This document shows, one piece after another, positions 47,191-60,100 of a stretch of 64,000 nucleotides of DNA. Source of the stretch: Paraspadella gotoi (lineage: Eukaryota > Chaetognatha); assembly GCA_051294375.1 (NCBI GenBank), contig CM119266.1, positions 5,255,210 through 5,319,209 of the forward strand, written 5' to 3'. Each line of letters begins with the position of its first letter. The stretch's first letter is position 1. Position numbers and translations under genes: made by a program. Below the pieces are notes generated by a model. The model was given only the letters and a program-made list of their open reading frames with translations. It ran no database searches and was not told the DNA's origin.

Positions 47191-48013
47191 AAAGAAANNN
47201 NNNNNNNNNNNNNNNNNNNNNNCTGAAATGCTTTCCCTCGACGGCGTTGCCTCCAATGTGGAATCCGCAAGGAATGAAGTTGATGACCAGGTTGGCGACC
47301 ATGTATGACCCGTAGCAAAGTGGGGCGATGACCAGAGTCCATTTGAAGCCGAGGAAACCCACGATGACGGGCGGGAGGAACATGCAGGAGAAGACCAGGG
47401 CGGCTGGGAGAGATGGAGGAGGGAGGGAGGAGGGAAGGGAGGGAGGGAAGGGAAGGTAGGGAAAGGAAGGAGGGAAGGGAGGGAAGGAAGGAAGGAAGGA
47501 AGGAAGGGAAGGAAGGGAAGGAAGGGAAGGAGGGAAGGAAGGGAAGGAGGGAAGGGAGGAAGGGAAGGAAGGGAAGGAAGGGAAGGAAGGAGAAGGGAAG
47601 GAAGGAAGAAGGAGGAGGGAAGGGAAGGGAGGAAGGGAAAGAGGGGAAGAGAAGAAGGAAGGGAAAGAGGGAAGAAAGGGAAAAGCAAGGGAAGGGAAAG
47701 GGAAAGGAAGGGAAGGGAAGGAGGAAGGGAGGAGGGAGGAGGAAGGAAGGGAAGGAAGGGAAAGAAGGAAGGAATGAGGGAGTCGATGGAGGAAAGAAAA
47801 TAGAAATGAACGAAGGAATGGAGGATTAATGGAAGGAATGAACGAATAAAAAAAAATGAACTAACGATTGAAGGAAAGAAAAAGTGATAATAGTAATGAA
47901 TGAGAAAAGAGACGGATGAATGAAAGAAGGAACAGATGAAATAGAAAAAAAGGAACGAATGAAAAAAAGGGACGGACTAATGTCGCTATGAATGAGTTTT
48001 TCTCTCTCTCTCT

Positions 48014-48070
<57 letters not shown>

Positions 48071-48383
48071 CTCTCTTCTTCTCTCTCTCTCTCTCTCTCT
48101 CTCCCTCTCTCTCTCCCCTCTCCCTCTCACCATAAACCATCGCCAAGGACGACGTCCCCAACCCCTCGTCGCTGTTCATCGTACTCTGCAGATTCGAGAT
48201 GCTTTGAAAGGCGGTGAACATGAGAACGAATCCTATCGATAGAACGATCACGTTTTTCCAAATTCTCAATTTACGCATGCGCGTTCGGGGCGACCAAAAG
48301 TCGTAGGGTTTGAGGTGAGGTGTGGGTGAGGTGACGGAGGAGGAGGAGGAGGACGGGAGGTCGAAGGTGGGCGTGGCATAGTA

Positions 48384-48421
<38 letters not shown>

Positions 48422-48492
48422 TGTTGGGAATCGTAGAGACGGTGGAGAATTTGACTTTTCTACTTTCGATGGAGAAGATTTTTACGTCGCCT
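39534..48492 (-). CDS. UNC93A-like membrane protein, paralogue A
   Basis: Exons, in gene order: 48492(approx.)-48131, 47403-47223 (cut by gap), 42515-42343, 42168-42105, 42028-41935, 41669-41445, 41191-41080, 40945-40787, 40166-40005 and 39673-39534. Splice phases agree from the third exon to the stop. The protein has the UNC93A order: RKLRIWKNVIVLSIGFVLMF, SLQ-type NLQSTMNSDEGLGTSS, APMWTAKSSYMTELG, NRFFGVFFLFFQSGQIWGNL, WSGLEQGFIISDYTK, AMWGISDAVWQTQIN and ALYGVLF...ANYRLWESTGF. UNC93 proteins are multi-pass major-facilitator-type membrane proteins. UNC-93 itself regulates a potassium channel in worms; UNC93A function is unclear. The N-terminus carries a poly-Asp run encoded by a GTC microsatellite, and the C-terminus an Asn/Asp/Glu run. 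An inverted copy of its first two exons lies between exons 2 and 3. Confidence 0.85.
40283..40490 (+). repeat. Dispersed intronic repeat, best copy, in UNC93A-like gene A
   Basis: About 200 bp starting GGAAGCCAGGTACTCTGGGA, with GACTGTGAGAGAGTCTTGAT, GAGTGATGGAGGCCTTAAAC and AAAGTCAGGGGCAAGATAGC. Related copies lie in introns of two other genes and of paralogue B. No coding frame and no clear terminal repeats were seen. Confidence 0.75.
43965..44020 (+). repeat. (CGA)n microsatellite, left arm
   Basis: Tandem GAC units; the counterpart in the right arm is the GTC run at about 50,244-50,293. Confidence 0.85.
46110..46235 (+). repeat. (AG)n microsatellite, left arm
   Basis: Broken AG run directly after the reversed exon 1; counterpart at about 48,000-48,120. 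Confidence 0.85.
46438..46892 (+). repeat. (CCTT)n tract, left arm
   Basis: CCTTCCTTCCCTT units run up to the splice acceptor of the reversed exon 2. The reverse-complement tract (GGAAGGAAGGGAA) is at 47,406-47,775. Frames of 130-190 codons here are translations of this tract. Confidence 0.9.
47198..47222. other. Assembly gap, 25 N, at the palindrome centre
   Basis: The gap lies exactly between the two arms. On its right side, exon 2 of the UNC93A-like gene is cut two to three codons before its donor. Confidence 0.95.
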
Positions 48493-50242
48493 TGGAGTTT
48501 TTAGGTTAATTTAGGTTTATTTATTATTTAATAATGTAAGATTATTCGCATGAATTAAAATCGGATTCAAGCCATAAACCTTTTAGCGCTTTGTTTGCAA
48601 TTGAGCTAACGTTTCACGATCTAATCCATTCATTTAAACCAACCATCTACAATTAAACACTCTTAATTAGTTAGTTGAATTAATTTTTTTAAGATAAATG
48701 AGTTTATTCGCAGAAATTAATCTTTCTCACTAAAAATGACTCTACCGATCTCCGATCCTTAGCAAGTGACCCTTCCCTTTCTCACCGAGTGACCCTTCCG
48801 ATCCTTGACTTCCATCTTTCGACCCTTCTCTCTCCGTCTCGGAAGGATCATATCCCTCGTTGATCTCTCCCAGGTCAAATTCTGAGCCGGATTGGTCCGA
48901 ACTCGCTTCCCGATCTTGGATGACCATTTCTGATCAACTTGTTCCAATTGTAATTTTACAAAATTTTAGTTTATATGTGAATCAAAAGAAGTAGATCTGA
49001 TGTTGCTGCTGTTGTAGATGTTGTTTTTGTTGTTTTGTTGTTTGTTTGTTGTTTTTGTTGATGTTTTTTTTGTTGCTTTTGTTATTTTAGTTGATTTTGT
49101 TTTGTTGTTTTTTGTTGTTTTTGTTGTTTTTATTTGCTTTTGTTGTTTTTGTTGTTTTTGTTGTTTTTGTTGGCCAGCACTTACCTACTTTTGTTTCGTT
49201 CCAGAATTGAATCTTTATAAATTTAATTTATAATTTATTATTTATTTACCATTTATTATATATTAATTAATTATTACTTATTATTTTATCTTTTTTTAAA
49301 ATTTTTTATTTATGTATTTTCGACGCGTCGAAAAATACCGCGAAAAACCCAATTTCGTCGACCGCGAACGTCGACTCGAGATAACGTTGATTTCGCAAAA
49401 AGCGGATTTCGTGGTAAAACTGGATCGAGAACCGGGTTTAACGAAGGAGGAGGAGGAGGAGGAGGAGGAGGAGGAGGAAGAGGATGACAATTACAAAGTA
49501 AATAAAGAGATAAGAATATTTGGGTTAAAAGGAGAAAATAAGTTAAGATGCTGTCGGATGTACTAATCTCGTACCCTAGCGATACCGTGAGATTACGAAA
49601 TGCGGCATTATACGGCGAGGAAATGCTGTGAGGTCTGAGAAGAACCGGCGAGGAGTTTGGGTTCATGGACCTCTGATCTAAATCTAAATCTAAATCTAAA
49701 TCCGGGTGATTGACGGCCGTCGTGTCGAGCGCTCTCGTCCGGTCCGCGAGGTTCAGCGTTCGCGACCGACAGCTTTTATATTCCGGTTGTTGAGGAGTTT
49801 TCTATAATTTTTTAAACTTTTTAAATCAAGTTGATCAAATGGTCGTAATTAAAAATAATTAAAAGTAAATTATTCATAATAAAAAAGGAAAAATAAAAAT
49901 GAGAAATCGAAGTGTCGATCCGACTTTGATGGTTGACAATTACGATCGTCAACGACAAAAACCGACCGACCGATCGACCGACCGATCCTTCGGTTGTGAC
50001 ATATTTGATGGATGTTTCTCTGTTTCGAGATTCTGACCTCTGACCCAATTGTCGATCTCACTCCCGAAATTTCACCTTTTTTTCAATTCTCCCCTGATTC
50101 ATTCTACTCCCGACCTATTCTTCATTCTACTTCATTTCAAACTCCTCCTCTTCATCTTCACCTTCTCTTCATCCGAACCCTAATTATGAAAAACAAAATT
50201 AGGTCGCGAATTTTAAGCGAAAATTGAGACGAAATTATAAAA

Positions 50243-50292
<50 letters not shown>

Positions 50293-50750
50293 TGTTGTCA
50301 TCCGCGACGCCTCCAGATCCTTTAGACTAATTAATAGAATTTAAAAGTTTTCTTTTTGCCAAGAGGCGATTTTATTTGCTTGTCCTTTTTTGTAAGCGGC
50401 AGAATTATTTTTTCTATTTAGCCAAGTATAATACTTCTAGGAATCAGCATGATTTTTTTTTTTAACAAATTAGTCAGCCAGAAACCGTTACTTCATGATA
50501 AGGGATTTTACATTTTTAAAAAAAAATTTTAATCTTAATTTACATAGATTGATAATATTTTATATATGCCGGCCAGGTAGCATTCCCTATTTTTCAAATT
50601 AGCTAAACTAGTTATTTAATTTTAAAGACACTGACTTTTTTTAGAGCACTGTTTTAATAATTCTCCATTTTTAACACGAAAATCTTGATGAAGCAAAAAA
50701 TATCACACTTGAAATGTCTCACCGAGGGAGAAAATAAATATTTAATACAA

Positions 50751-50782
<32 letters not shown>

Positions 50783-51519
50783 GGAGAGAGAGAGAAAGGG
50801 AATGTTATTTTGTTATTTTTAAAAAAAAAACTGACCATTTTTATATATACTGCAATAAAATTATTAACTTATGTAAATAAACGTTCGATATCCTTTAGTT
50901 TGCCAATTTCATACAAAGGGAATGTGTATAAAATCTTAACAAAACTCGAGAAATAAAGATATATTTGTGTCTTTTAAATAAATTCTTCGTCTTCGTTACT
51001 CGCAAATTTAACAAACGATCAATTTTATTGAAAATAGTTTCAGGATTCAAAATGTTGTCGGATTTAAAATAACTTTAAAAGATCCTTCTTTAACTTGAGT
51101 CATAAAAAATTCGCAAATCGAGTTCACTCTTCAAACTTGGAACTATTTTCGCAATGATTGTTATCATCATCGTCATCATAGTCATTATAATTATTGAAGT
51201 ATTTCTTAATTAACTTTACATACATGATCAGAATGGATATACACTCATCGTCGTCACAATCATGGTCATCGTCGTCATCATCATCATCATCATCATCATG
51301 ATCATCAAGACATAAAAAAAGAAAAACCTGAGGAATTTGTCATCAAACAAAACCGAAGAAAATTCTTCCTTTTCTTTTTTTCTTTTTTCTTTTTTTTTTT
51401 AACAAAAAAGTTCGTTTTACTTTTTTCGTCGAATTTCGTCAGGAGCCAAATTTTACTTTTCTTTAACATCTGAAATTAAAAAAATTTAAAAAAATGGAAC
51501 CGTTTTGAGTTTGAGATTG

Positions 51520-51590
<71 letters not shown>

Positions 51591-51667
51591 CTTTACGGGA
51601 CGGCCTCACCTTTTTTCAGTCATCTCTCACTCACCCATTTCCCTTTTATGACCGACTCTCTCTCTAT
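47223..51667 (-). repeat. Right arm of the palindrome
   Basis: This is the counterpart of 42,585-47,197. It carries exons 2 and 1 of UNC93A-like gene A on the minus strand in good frame, so I take this arm as the better sequence. Beyond exon 1 (48,493-51,667) it holds (AAC)n, GAG and GTC runs, AG microsatellites and otherwise non-coding sequence that should include the promoter of gene A. Confidence 0.9.
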
Positions 51668-51830
51668 GTAAGTTTTAGAAGTTACTGACGAAACAACGAA
51701 ATAAAAAACGCGAACGAAAACAAACGAAAAATAAAAACAAAACAAAACAAAACAAAATAGTTATTTTCTTAATCCGTTAAAATGTTTTACTAACTGTAGG
51801 TCTTTTTCATTTCTCTCTCTCTCTCATCTG

Positions 51831-51876
<46 letters not shown>

Positions 51877-52137
51877 TCTCTCCTCTCTCTCTCTCTCTCT
51901 TTAATACCAAGTCACCAGTCTTCGGTCCAAACTTGATTCCAGATTTCCATCGTTAATGACCTCATGACCTTTTATTCTTTATTCTTCTATTAAGCTAACG
52001 GAATTAATAAATAAATCAATTATTGGAATAAGGAATGAATGAATGAATGAATGAATGAATGAATGAATGAATGAACGCAGAACAAGACGAATTAAATGAA
52101 TTTATTTCAACTTCTGCTCCTTTCAACGTCGCTTAAA
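51668..52137. other. Start of the divergent spacer between the UNC93A-like genes
   Basis: Single-copy sequence beyond the palindrome arm, with a CT microsatellite (about 51,818-51,900) and a (GAAT)n run (about 52,034-52,074). No gene seen. Confidence 0.5.
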
Positions 52138-52410
52138 ATTTAAATTAAATCTCAAATAAGATTTTAAACTCAACAACTGAAAATTAAATTAAATCTCAAA
52201 TAAGATTTTAAACTCAACAACTGAAAATTTTAATTAAATCTCAAATAAGATTTTAAACTCAACAACTGAAAATTTAAATTAAATCTCACATAAGATTTTA
52301 AACTCAACAACTGAAAATTTAAATTAAATCTCAAATAAGATTTTAAACTCAACAACTGAAAATTTAAATTAAATCTCAAATAAGATTTTGAACTCAACAA
52401 CTGAAAATGC
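52138..52410 (+). repeat. Roughly 45 bp minisatellite abutting a start codon
   Basis: About six units containing AAATCTCAAATAAGATTTTA followed by AACTCAACAACTGAAAAT. The last unit supplies the ATG of UNC93A-like gene B at 52,407. Confidence 0.85.
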
Positions 52411-55400
52411 AAAACTCAAACGGAGACGGTAGAGACAATTTCGGTTTCGCTTCATCCGACGACCAAAGAGAAGAGGAAAATCCGCCGGGTAAGTCTTCCC
52501 ATTCTCATCGGGTGAGTTTCAAAAAAGTAGGGAAGTGGAACAGTTGAAACGTTTTAATTGGGATGACCTTTTTTTCGTGGTGAAAACAACTTTTAAAAAA
52601 TATCATTAAGAATGTCACCGCACGAAAAAATTTATGTACTATAGAGTTATATATATGCTTTCATTGTATTAAAGTATGAAATGTTTTTATTAATATTAGT
52701 TTGACAAGCGATTATTATTTAACTATAGGAAGTATGCTTTCGGTCTGTGTGATTTCTGATTAGGAAATTGTTCATTTGTCGAATTCCATCGTGACTTTTT
52801 TCCTTTCGCCTTCAACCAGAATTCTTTGCTTCTGCGCATCAAATGTCAAAAAATCTTTTTCAGTCTTTTTGTGAATTTCACACTTTTATTCTCTCACGTT
52901 TACCTTCGGTTCGTGAATTTCTCGTCAGCGAACGGATTTTGTAAAAAAAATTTTAATTCTTTTATTGCCAATCTGGTTTAAAACATTTATTAGTTTTTAA
53001 CTTTTTTTTTCACCGATGATCCGTTTCCCTCAAAAGTTCAACGATGAAATACGTAAAAATTCGATCACTTTCTTTAATAAGTACTGATATAAGATATGGC
53101 GTTAATACTAAGAAACTTCGTGAACAAAATTAATGGACAAGAAAACGTTTATGATAAATTTTTTTAAAAAAAATCTCAGTGTAAGATAGTTTTTTTAAAT
53201 TCACGAAGTTTTTTAGTATTAACGCCAAATGCTTCACATTTTATCATCAATTAAAGCCAACCGTATTCAACTGGAAACACAAAAAATAATCATTTCTTCT
53301 CAATACTGTTAATAAATAATATGTAAATTCCTGACTATAATTTTCTATTTCAAACTATTTCAGGCTACGACGACATCGATAAGATGAATTCCGATGGATC
53401 GATCGTCGTGAATCCCAAATTCACTCAGCAAGATTCACAACCAGGTAACTTATTCATTTGGGTAATTATTTTTTTTGGGTAAAATATCAAAAATGTAATT
53501 TTTTATGAGATATTTTGTTTTTCAATATCTTCTCGATTTTTTTTTAGTTGCAGCCCTCAAATGCCATCTGTCTCTGATACTGACATTTCTGTGTTTCATT
53601 TAACCTCGTAGTCTTTTCAAAATGTTCTGCTTCAAAATTAAGAAAAAGTTATACAATTTGTGTTTCACATTTTTTCATGGCAAATAAATTACTAATAAAC
53701 AACTCGTAATAAAACTACCAGCGTTTATAATCTACATAAAACTACGTAACAAATTCGTTTCTCACAACACAGATAATTAATTCCCCTGCCATTACTTTTT
53801 TTATCCCTCCCCCAACCGACAGGAGTCCTCAACTTTTGGTCTCCTCGAACTCAGATGGCAAAACTTCGGATTTGGAAGAACGTATTGATTCTCTCATTCG
53901 GCTTCGTTCTCCTCTTCTCCGCCTTTCAGAGCATCTCGAATCTCCAAAGCACAATGAACAGCGACGAAGGGTTGGGGACGTCGTCCTTGGCGATGGTTTA
54001 CGGTGATTACGCTGTAGACAGGGTTGTCCGATTGAAATGGACGGCTTGTATGTGGAGTTTATCTTTGTTGAAAATGTTTGTCTGAATTGGATGCATTCTT
54101 ATATTCCAACACGGAAGAGTTAACATTTTCTTAATTTAGGCACATTGTGTAATATATTAAAGTTAGTAGGCATGGATTTCAATACAAAACTAAGTGAAAT
54201 CTTACATGTTAAATACAAATTTTAATCCAAACGTCGTCTCCTTTGGAGTTGTGATTATAAAATCCAATTAATCTAAACAATGCAACAATTTATTCCTTCT
54301 CTTCTTCCTCCTCCTATTCTTCCTTTCCTTCTTCCTCCCCCTCTTCTTCCTTCCTCTTTCCTTACTCCCCCTACCCTTCCCCTTCTTCCTTCCTCCCCTC
54401 CCTCCTCTCCCCTCCCTCCCTCCCTCCCTTAGCCGCCCTCATCTTCTCCTGCCTCTTTCTCCCTCCCGTCGTTTATTGGTTTCCTCGGATTCAAATGGAC
54501 GCTGGTGGTCGCTCCTATTTGCTACGGGTCATACATGGTCGCCAATCTGGTCAAGAACTTCATTCCCTGCACCATTGATGTCAACGGCGACGAAGTCGAG
54601 GGACGATATTTCAGATGGTGAGGGGAGGCGTTGACAGTTTGCAATTTTGGGTCATCGTCTTAGATTTCTCTGTTTAATGATTAGTTTATGATTAATGTTT
54701 ATTTAACTTTTTTTGTTGGGGCGCCTAAAGACTTGTTGTCCGTTAATCAAGCCTCAAACCAGCTTTAAATCGGGTTATGGATTACGAAGCTGAGATTAAA
54801 ACTAGGGATAAGCGGTGGTTAGTGTCTGAAGGCAGTTTAAGGGCGTTCCCTGAGATGATACAGGTTGGGGAATGGTACCGGAATTAGCTAGCCACTGCTA
54901 GCCACTGCTAGCCACTGCTAGCCACTGCTAGCCCCTGCTAGCCACTGCTAGCCACTGCTTGCCACTGCTTGCCACTGGAACCAGTCTGTTACTGTCATCG
55001 GGATTTAAAATTGTGTGTTGCCACCAAGATTAACTAATCTCTCCCCCCTCTCACGTTCTAAAGGACTGTGATGATGCTGTCCGCTGCGCTGCTGGGGCTG
55101 AGCGCGGCGCCGATGTGGACGGCGAAGTCTTCGTACATGACGGAACTCGGGATTATGTATTCGAAATTGACGGGAGAAACGAAAGAGGCAGTCATTAATA
55201 GATTCTTTGGAGTTTTCTTCTTATTCTTTCAATCCGGTGAGTTTGGGATGTTCATTTGTTTCTAAATAAATGAATAAATGAATATAGGCATGAATAGATA
55301 AATAAATGTAAAAAAGTACTTAAATAAGTAAGTAAATGAACAGATAAATTAGAAAAATCAACAGAAAAATCAATGAATTAATAAATCAATTTAATTTAAT

Positions 55401-57060
55401 TCATTATAAACAAAAATAGGTTGCTTATATTTAATGACATTTTAAACAAAAATATCCTTTTTCTTTCAGGTCAGATTTGGGGTAATTTGATCTCATCCGA
55501 AATTCTTAAAAAAGATAAAAACTCTGAAATGGCACAAGGTTTGTAATCAATGAAACTTTAACTCTGAATCCCCATATTAAAAGACATTCTTTTGTTAGTT
55601 TTGTTTAATATTTACAGTTTAAACTCAACCAAGCGATGCGGCGTGGAATGGAGTCTTTCAAATTCAGCTCCAGGCGAAGACTGCGCGCCGAAACTGAGAT
55701 CGAACAAAACAAAGTGAGTTTGTTTGACAGAGAAGATCGAAGATGGCGCGTCGAACGATTTCGTTTTTGTTTTTTAAACAAAAGCGAAAGAAGCAATTTC
55801 AAGTTATGGCTTAAGTTTAAAGAAAAAATCTTTCTTAATCTTTCCCGACAAACCAGTATTTCCTACAAATCTTTCCCATTCTTTTTTTTTCAAATCTTTC
55901 CCGTTTTCCCTGAAAATTTCTCGCCCAATCTCACTTTTCTGACCGACGCTTTTCCTAAATCCTTCCCTATTTCTTGTTAAATCCATGAAATGTTTCTGAT
56001 TTGCTCTTTTTGTTAAATTAAAACTTCTTTCCCACCAAATCCCTTCTACTAGTACTAATAAATCCTTGCCCTCTTTCCACCAAATCAACCCTAACTTTAA
56101 ATCTTCCCCCACTTTAAAATTAAATCCTTCCCCTCTTCCCAACTTTAAATCTCTGCCCCCCACACAAATCTCACAGGTCAGCCTCTGCCGCCATTCTTCA
56201 TCTTTGCGCCGCCGCCTCTTCATCTCGTCTTTCTCTTCCTCCTCGGACGAACTTTCGACGCGGACGACGCAAAACAACGAACGCACACGACAACAACAAG
56301 GGCGTCTTCTCGCTTCTTCTCGTGACTGTGAAGAAATTTGAAAGACGTGGAATCAATATTCTTTTCGTTCCTTCTCACATTTGGAGCGGAATAGAACAAG
56401 GTCTCATTCTCTCGGACTATACCAAGGTGTGTGCTGAAGTGTGAAAGCTGGACGATGAGCATTGAGCACTGTGCTTGTATTGTGCGAAAAATGAAAAGGT
56501 CACTTAATTAAACTACAAAATAGGTCTCTTTGAAAACAGACTTTAGCTTCTAAAATTCTTAAATTATCACTAATTTGACTCGAGGCTCTATGAGATCAAT
56601 TTCACGAGCAAAATAGCTTGAGCAACATAAATTGTACATAACTTTAAAATATTAGCACATTGATTTCTAAATTAAGAATTGATTCTTTAAAAGATTTATT
56701 AATTCTTTTAAATCACAAACATCGTTAATAAATCAATTTGTTCAGTATTGATATTGAACCATTTCTATTTATAGATTTAGAGATAAAGAAACAATAAATC
56801 TTAACCTTTCTCAAATGTTTCAGGCTTGGGTTAGTTGTGCAATGGGGATGGAAAATATCGGATACACGATGATTGCCATTCGGACTCAGCGACTTCCGTT
56901 TGTTCCTTTGTTTTTGGAAGACTCGTCAAGTGGCTCGGTAGGTGGCAAAACAATCGATTCGAATTTTTTTGAAAAAAACAAAAAGATTACGCTACCTTTA
57001 AAACTGACCAATAAATAGATTATCCCCATATTGGGCGAGAGAAAGTTAAAGATTCTTTCT

Positions 57061-57095
<35 letters not shown>

Positions 57096-57104
57096 TCTCT
57101 CTCT

Positions 57105-57168
<64 letters not shown>

Positions 57169-60100
57169 CGTCAGGCCGAGTCTTCTTCTTCGTGTTGGCG
57201 GCTACAGTAAACCTGGCGGCGATTTTCGCGATGTACTTTTGGGTTCCGGTTAATCCGGATCTCACTGTCGTCTTTTACGTTTTGGCCGCCATGTGGGGCG
57301 TGGCTGACGCCGTCTGGCAAAACGCAAATCAACGGTGAGACGGTTGTTGTTGTTATTATCTAATAAGTAAATTTTATAGACTAATTTCATACGATTTGAT
57401 TGTAAAGATCGTTGACGTTTAGTCAAATAACGAGGGTAAATAATAAGTTGGCAAAGTATTTGGTTGACAATAGTTTATTAATGACGGACAATGATTAGGG
57501 TGATGACATAGGAAAACGATGACACGATAACAAAGGTTAAAACAAAGGTTGATGCCAATATTAAACAGTTCAATAATTATTTGAAGAAGTGTTCTTTCTT
57601 GAGTTTGAGTGTAGAGGTGAATGCCTAGAGTTCTCTTAGCAATTTGACCATCAATCCCTCCGTCGGTTCCTCTGTCGGTCAGTTGGTCATTCTAAGGTTG
57701 AAGTAAGGTCTGTGATTCGTCGGTATTCGAGTGATTCGTGAAGGAGACGAGCAATCACATCACTAGGCCAACCAAGTCCGTTTATAGGTCCATTCCGTTG
57801 ATTGAGATCTAGTAATGTTAAGGCCTGGGATCATTCAAACAAGATTGCCATAAAGCTTTATACAAATTATTTTATGTAAACAGAAGTATATTTCGCTTCG
57901 TGTTTCAAATAAAAAAATTCAAATTTGAATAAGGTTTAGCTTCAAGAGCCACCAAAAATCGGGCAATTTTTTTTATCGGTAAACCTAAGAAACTTCATTC
58001 AAGACGGTAAAGTCATTTTAAAAGCGAATTTGTAATTCTTTTTTATTCAATTAACATCAGTTACCTCAGTGTAATACTAGTACCTAAAGCCTAGTCATTC
58101 TTATGATGTAATTGGATCAATTAAGGATGAAAATATAAACGTTTATGTAGAGAGAGTGCAGAATACATATTTAACGATGCCTAATACCATTTTTTTACAA
58201 AAAGAGTTATACAAAAATTGTACAATTTTTAAAAGTCAAAGACAATCGTCCATTGGCATCTGCAATCGGATCCTCTGAGATAGAAACACTCTATGGTGCC
58301 ATAGATGGTCTCTGATTCCACAGATGGACAATCGTTATGCTCTCCTCTTGTCAATTAGTTTCTGTTCCCCACATTCAAAACTGGCTTTAAAGCTTGACCG
58401 TTTGCCACAGATGAAAATAAGTAAACCCCTTGCAGCATTCCTCCTTGTTCACCCATCCGTGTTTTGTTGTCACAGCATTTTTTAAATTTAAAAAAAAAAA
58501 TTTAAAAATTGGATAAAACTTCAGAGAACGGTTAAAGCCATCATTTAAACTAGAAATGAAAATAGATTTTACAAAAGCATGTCGATTTTAGAGTTCTCTG
58601 CTCGACTTTCAGTTCTTTAAAATCTACAGAAAAAAAAAAAAAATAAAAGATAAATAAACAAAAAGAGTTGGAGCGCAAACTGTTTGAAAAAAAAATAAAC
58701 TAAAATTATTTTTCGTTAGTATGGAAATGTGGGAGAGAATTCTATGAGAGGGATTTTGAAAATGTTATTCGTTTTCAAGATTATTTAGAATTTTAACGCC
58801 AAAATTTCATTATTCTTTTTTTTTCCTATGAAGAAAAGTGAATTTGGAAAATCCCTCTCATAGAATTGGGACCTTCACCTCAAGTAAAATTATGTTAAAT
58901 TTCATCGAAATCCGCTTCGCCGTTTGGGGCTGCAACTCTTCCGATAGGTTTCTTTTTATTTTATATAGTAAATATAAAATTCGAAAAAACACCAACGGTT
59001 TTGAAAAAATAATAAAGTGAATACATTTTCGGAATCGAACTGGACCTCTACTTTCAAAATCCAAGCTTTGTGTTACCCTATTTATAACTTTTGGTGAGTG
59101 ATCCCAGGCCTTAATAAAGAATATTAATAAAACTCGGTTTACTATTGATATATAATATACTGTTCATTTGTGAGAGAGGATAGCGGAGAGAGGGAGAGAG
59201 AGAGAGAGAGTAGATTAGAGGAAAGACCAGAGGAAGAGAGAGAATATTTACATTTACATCAATCCTTTTGCGACGAAATAATATTTAAGAGAAAACTTTA
59301 TATATTTTTTCAACAAGGGCAAAGAGAACTGATTTGCTCTTCTCTCGTTTAATCAATAAATCAATCAATCATAATGAACCCCATTCAATCACACCTCCTC
59401 TCTCCCCTCTTTCTCTAATCCTTCTAGGCCCTGTACGGACGTCCTCTTCATGCAAGAATCAAGAGGCAGGATTCGCCAATTATCGCTTGGGAATCGACGG
59501 GTGTTCATCATCGCTTTCATCTACGCGGATCTCATTCCATCCAAACTAAAATCTTCGTGCTCATCCTCGTTTGGCCGCTGGAATGTCAGGTTGAGTTAAT
59601 TGATTGCGGTTAAATCGGTTAATTTTATTAATTAATAATGTAATTAATGACCTTAATTAATCTGGTCGTTTTTGGGTCGGTTTGCCTAAACTGTTAAAGA
59701 TTTAAAATTTGCGTTTTAAGAATAGGGGCGGTTAACCGATTTAAATTTGTCAGTAATTTAACTAAATAAACTATCTTGTCTCTGACGTTTGGATGATGGG
59801 CAACTAATGAATCCCTCTTACAGGATACTTGGAAGCTTTTAATCAAGACTCTCTCATCAGATCTATTTATTAACTCCCTGAGTTCCTGGCTTCATTCAAT
59901 CGAGTGTCATTATAGTTTTTACAGTGTTACCGACTGCGGTTTGCAATTGGTAGTCATTTGAGAATTCCATTTGAAATTGAATTTTTTGCGGACGCTACTA
60001 TAATGAGTAGTTTAAGTTTATCGTTCATCCAATGTCTACCGATAACTAAGCCATACAGTGTTTTTCATTTTTTTTTTTAATCTTAGGTATTTCTTGATCG

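Larger units (their letters stand above)
42585..47197 (+). repeat. Left arm of a palindrome centred on the 47,198-47,222 gap
   Basis: This is the reverse complement of 47,223-51,667 over its whole length, including the AG/CT, (CGA)n, (AAC)n, (TTTAGA)n and (CCTT)n tracts, and it stops at CATAGAGAGAGAGTCGGTC near 42,585. The arms differ by small indels and by tract lengths. It holds reversed copies of exons 1 and 2 of the UNC93A-like gene A. Confidence 0.9.

Noticed and set aside
46404-47829. Frames of 130-230 codons on both strands, rich in Lys/Glu/Gly/Arg or Pro/Leu/Ser
   Set aside because: They translate the CCTT/GGAA tracts of the palindrome arms and carry no domain features; only the short UNC93A exon 2 part is real.
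43965-50293. CRISPR-like or structured array suggested by regular short repeats
   Set aside because: The repeats are simple di- and trinucleotide microsatellites without spacers.
52230-52412. Minus-strand 60-codon frame with a repeated FQLLSLKSYLRFNLN motif
   Set aside because: It is the translation of the 45 bp minisatellite, whose unit length keeps the frame open by chance.
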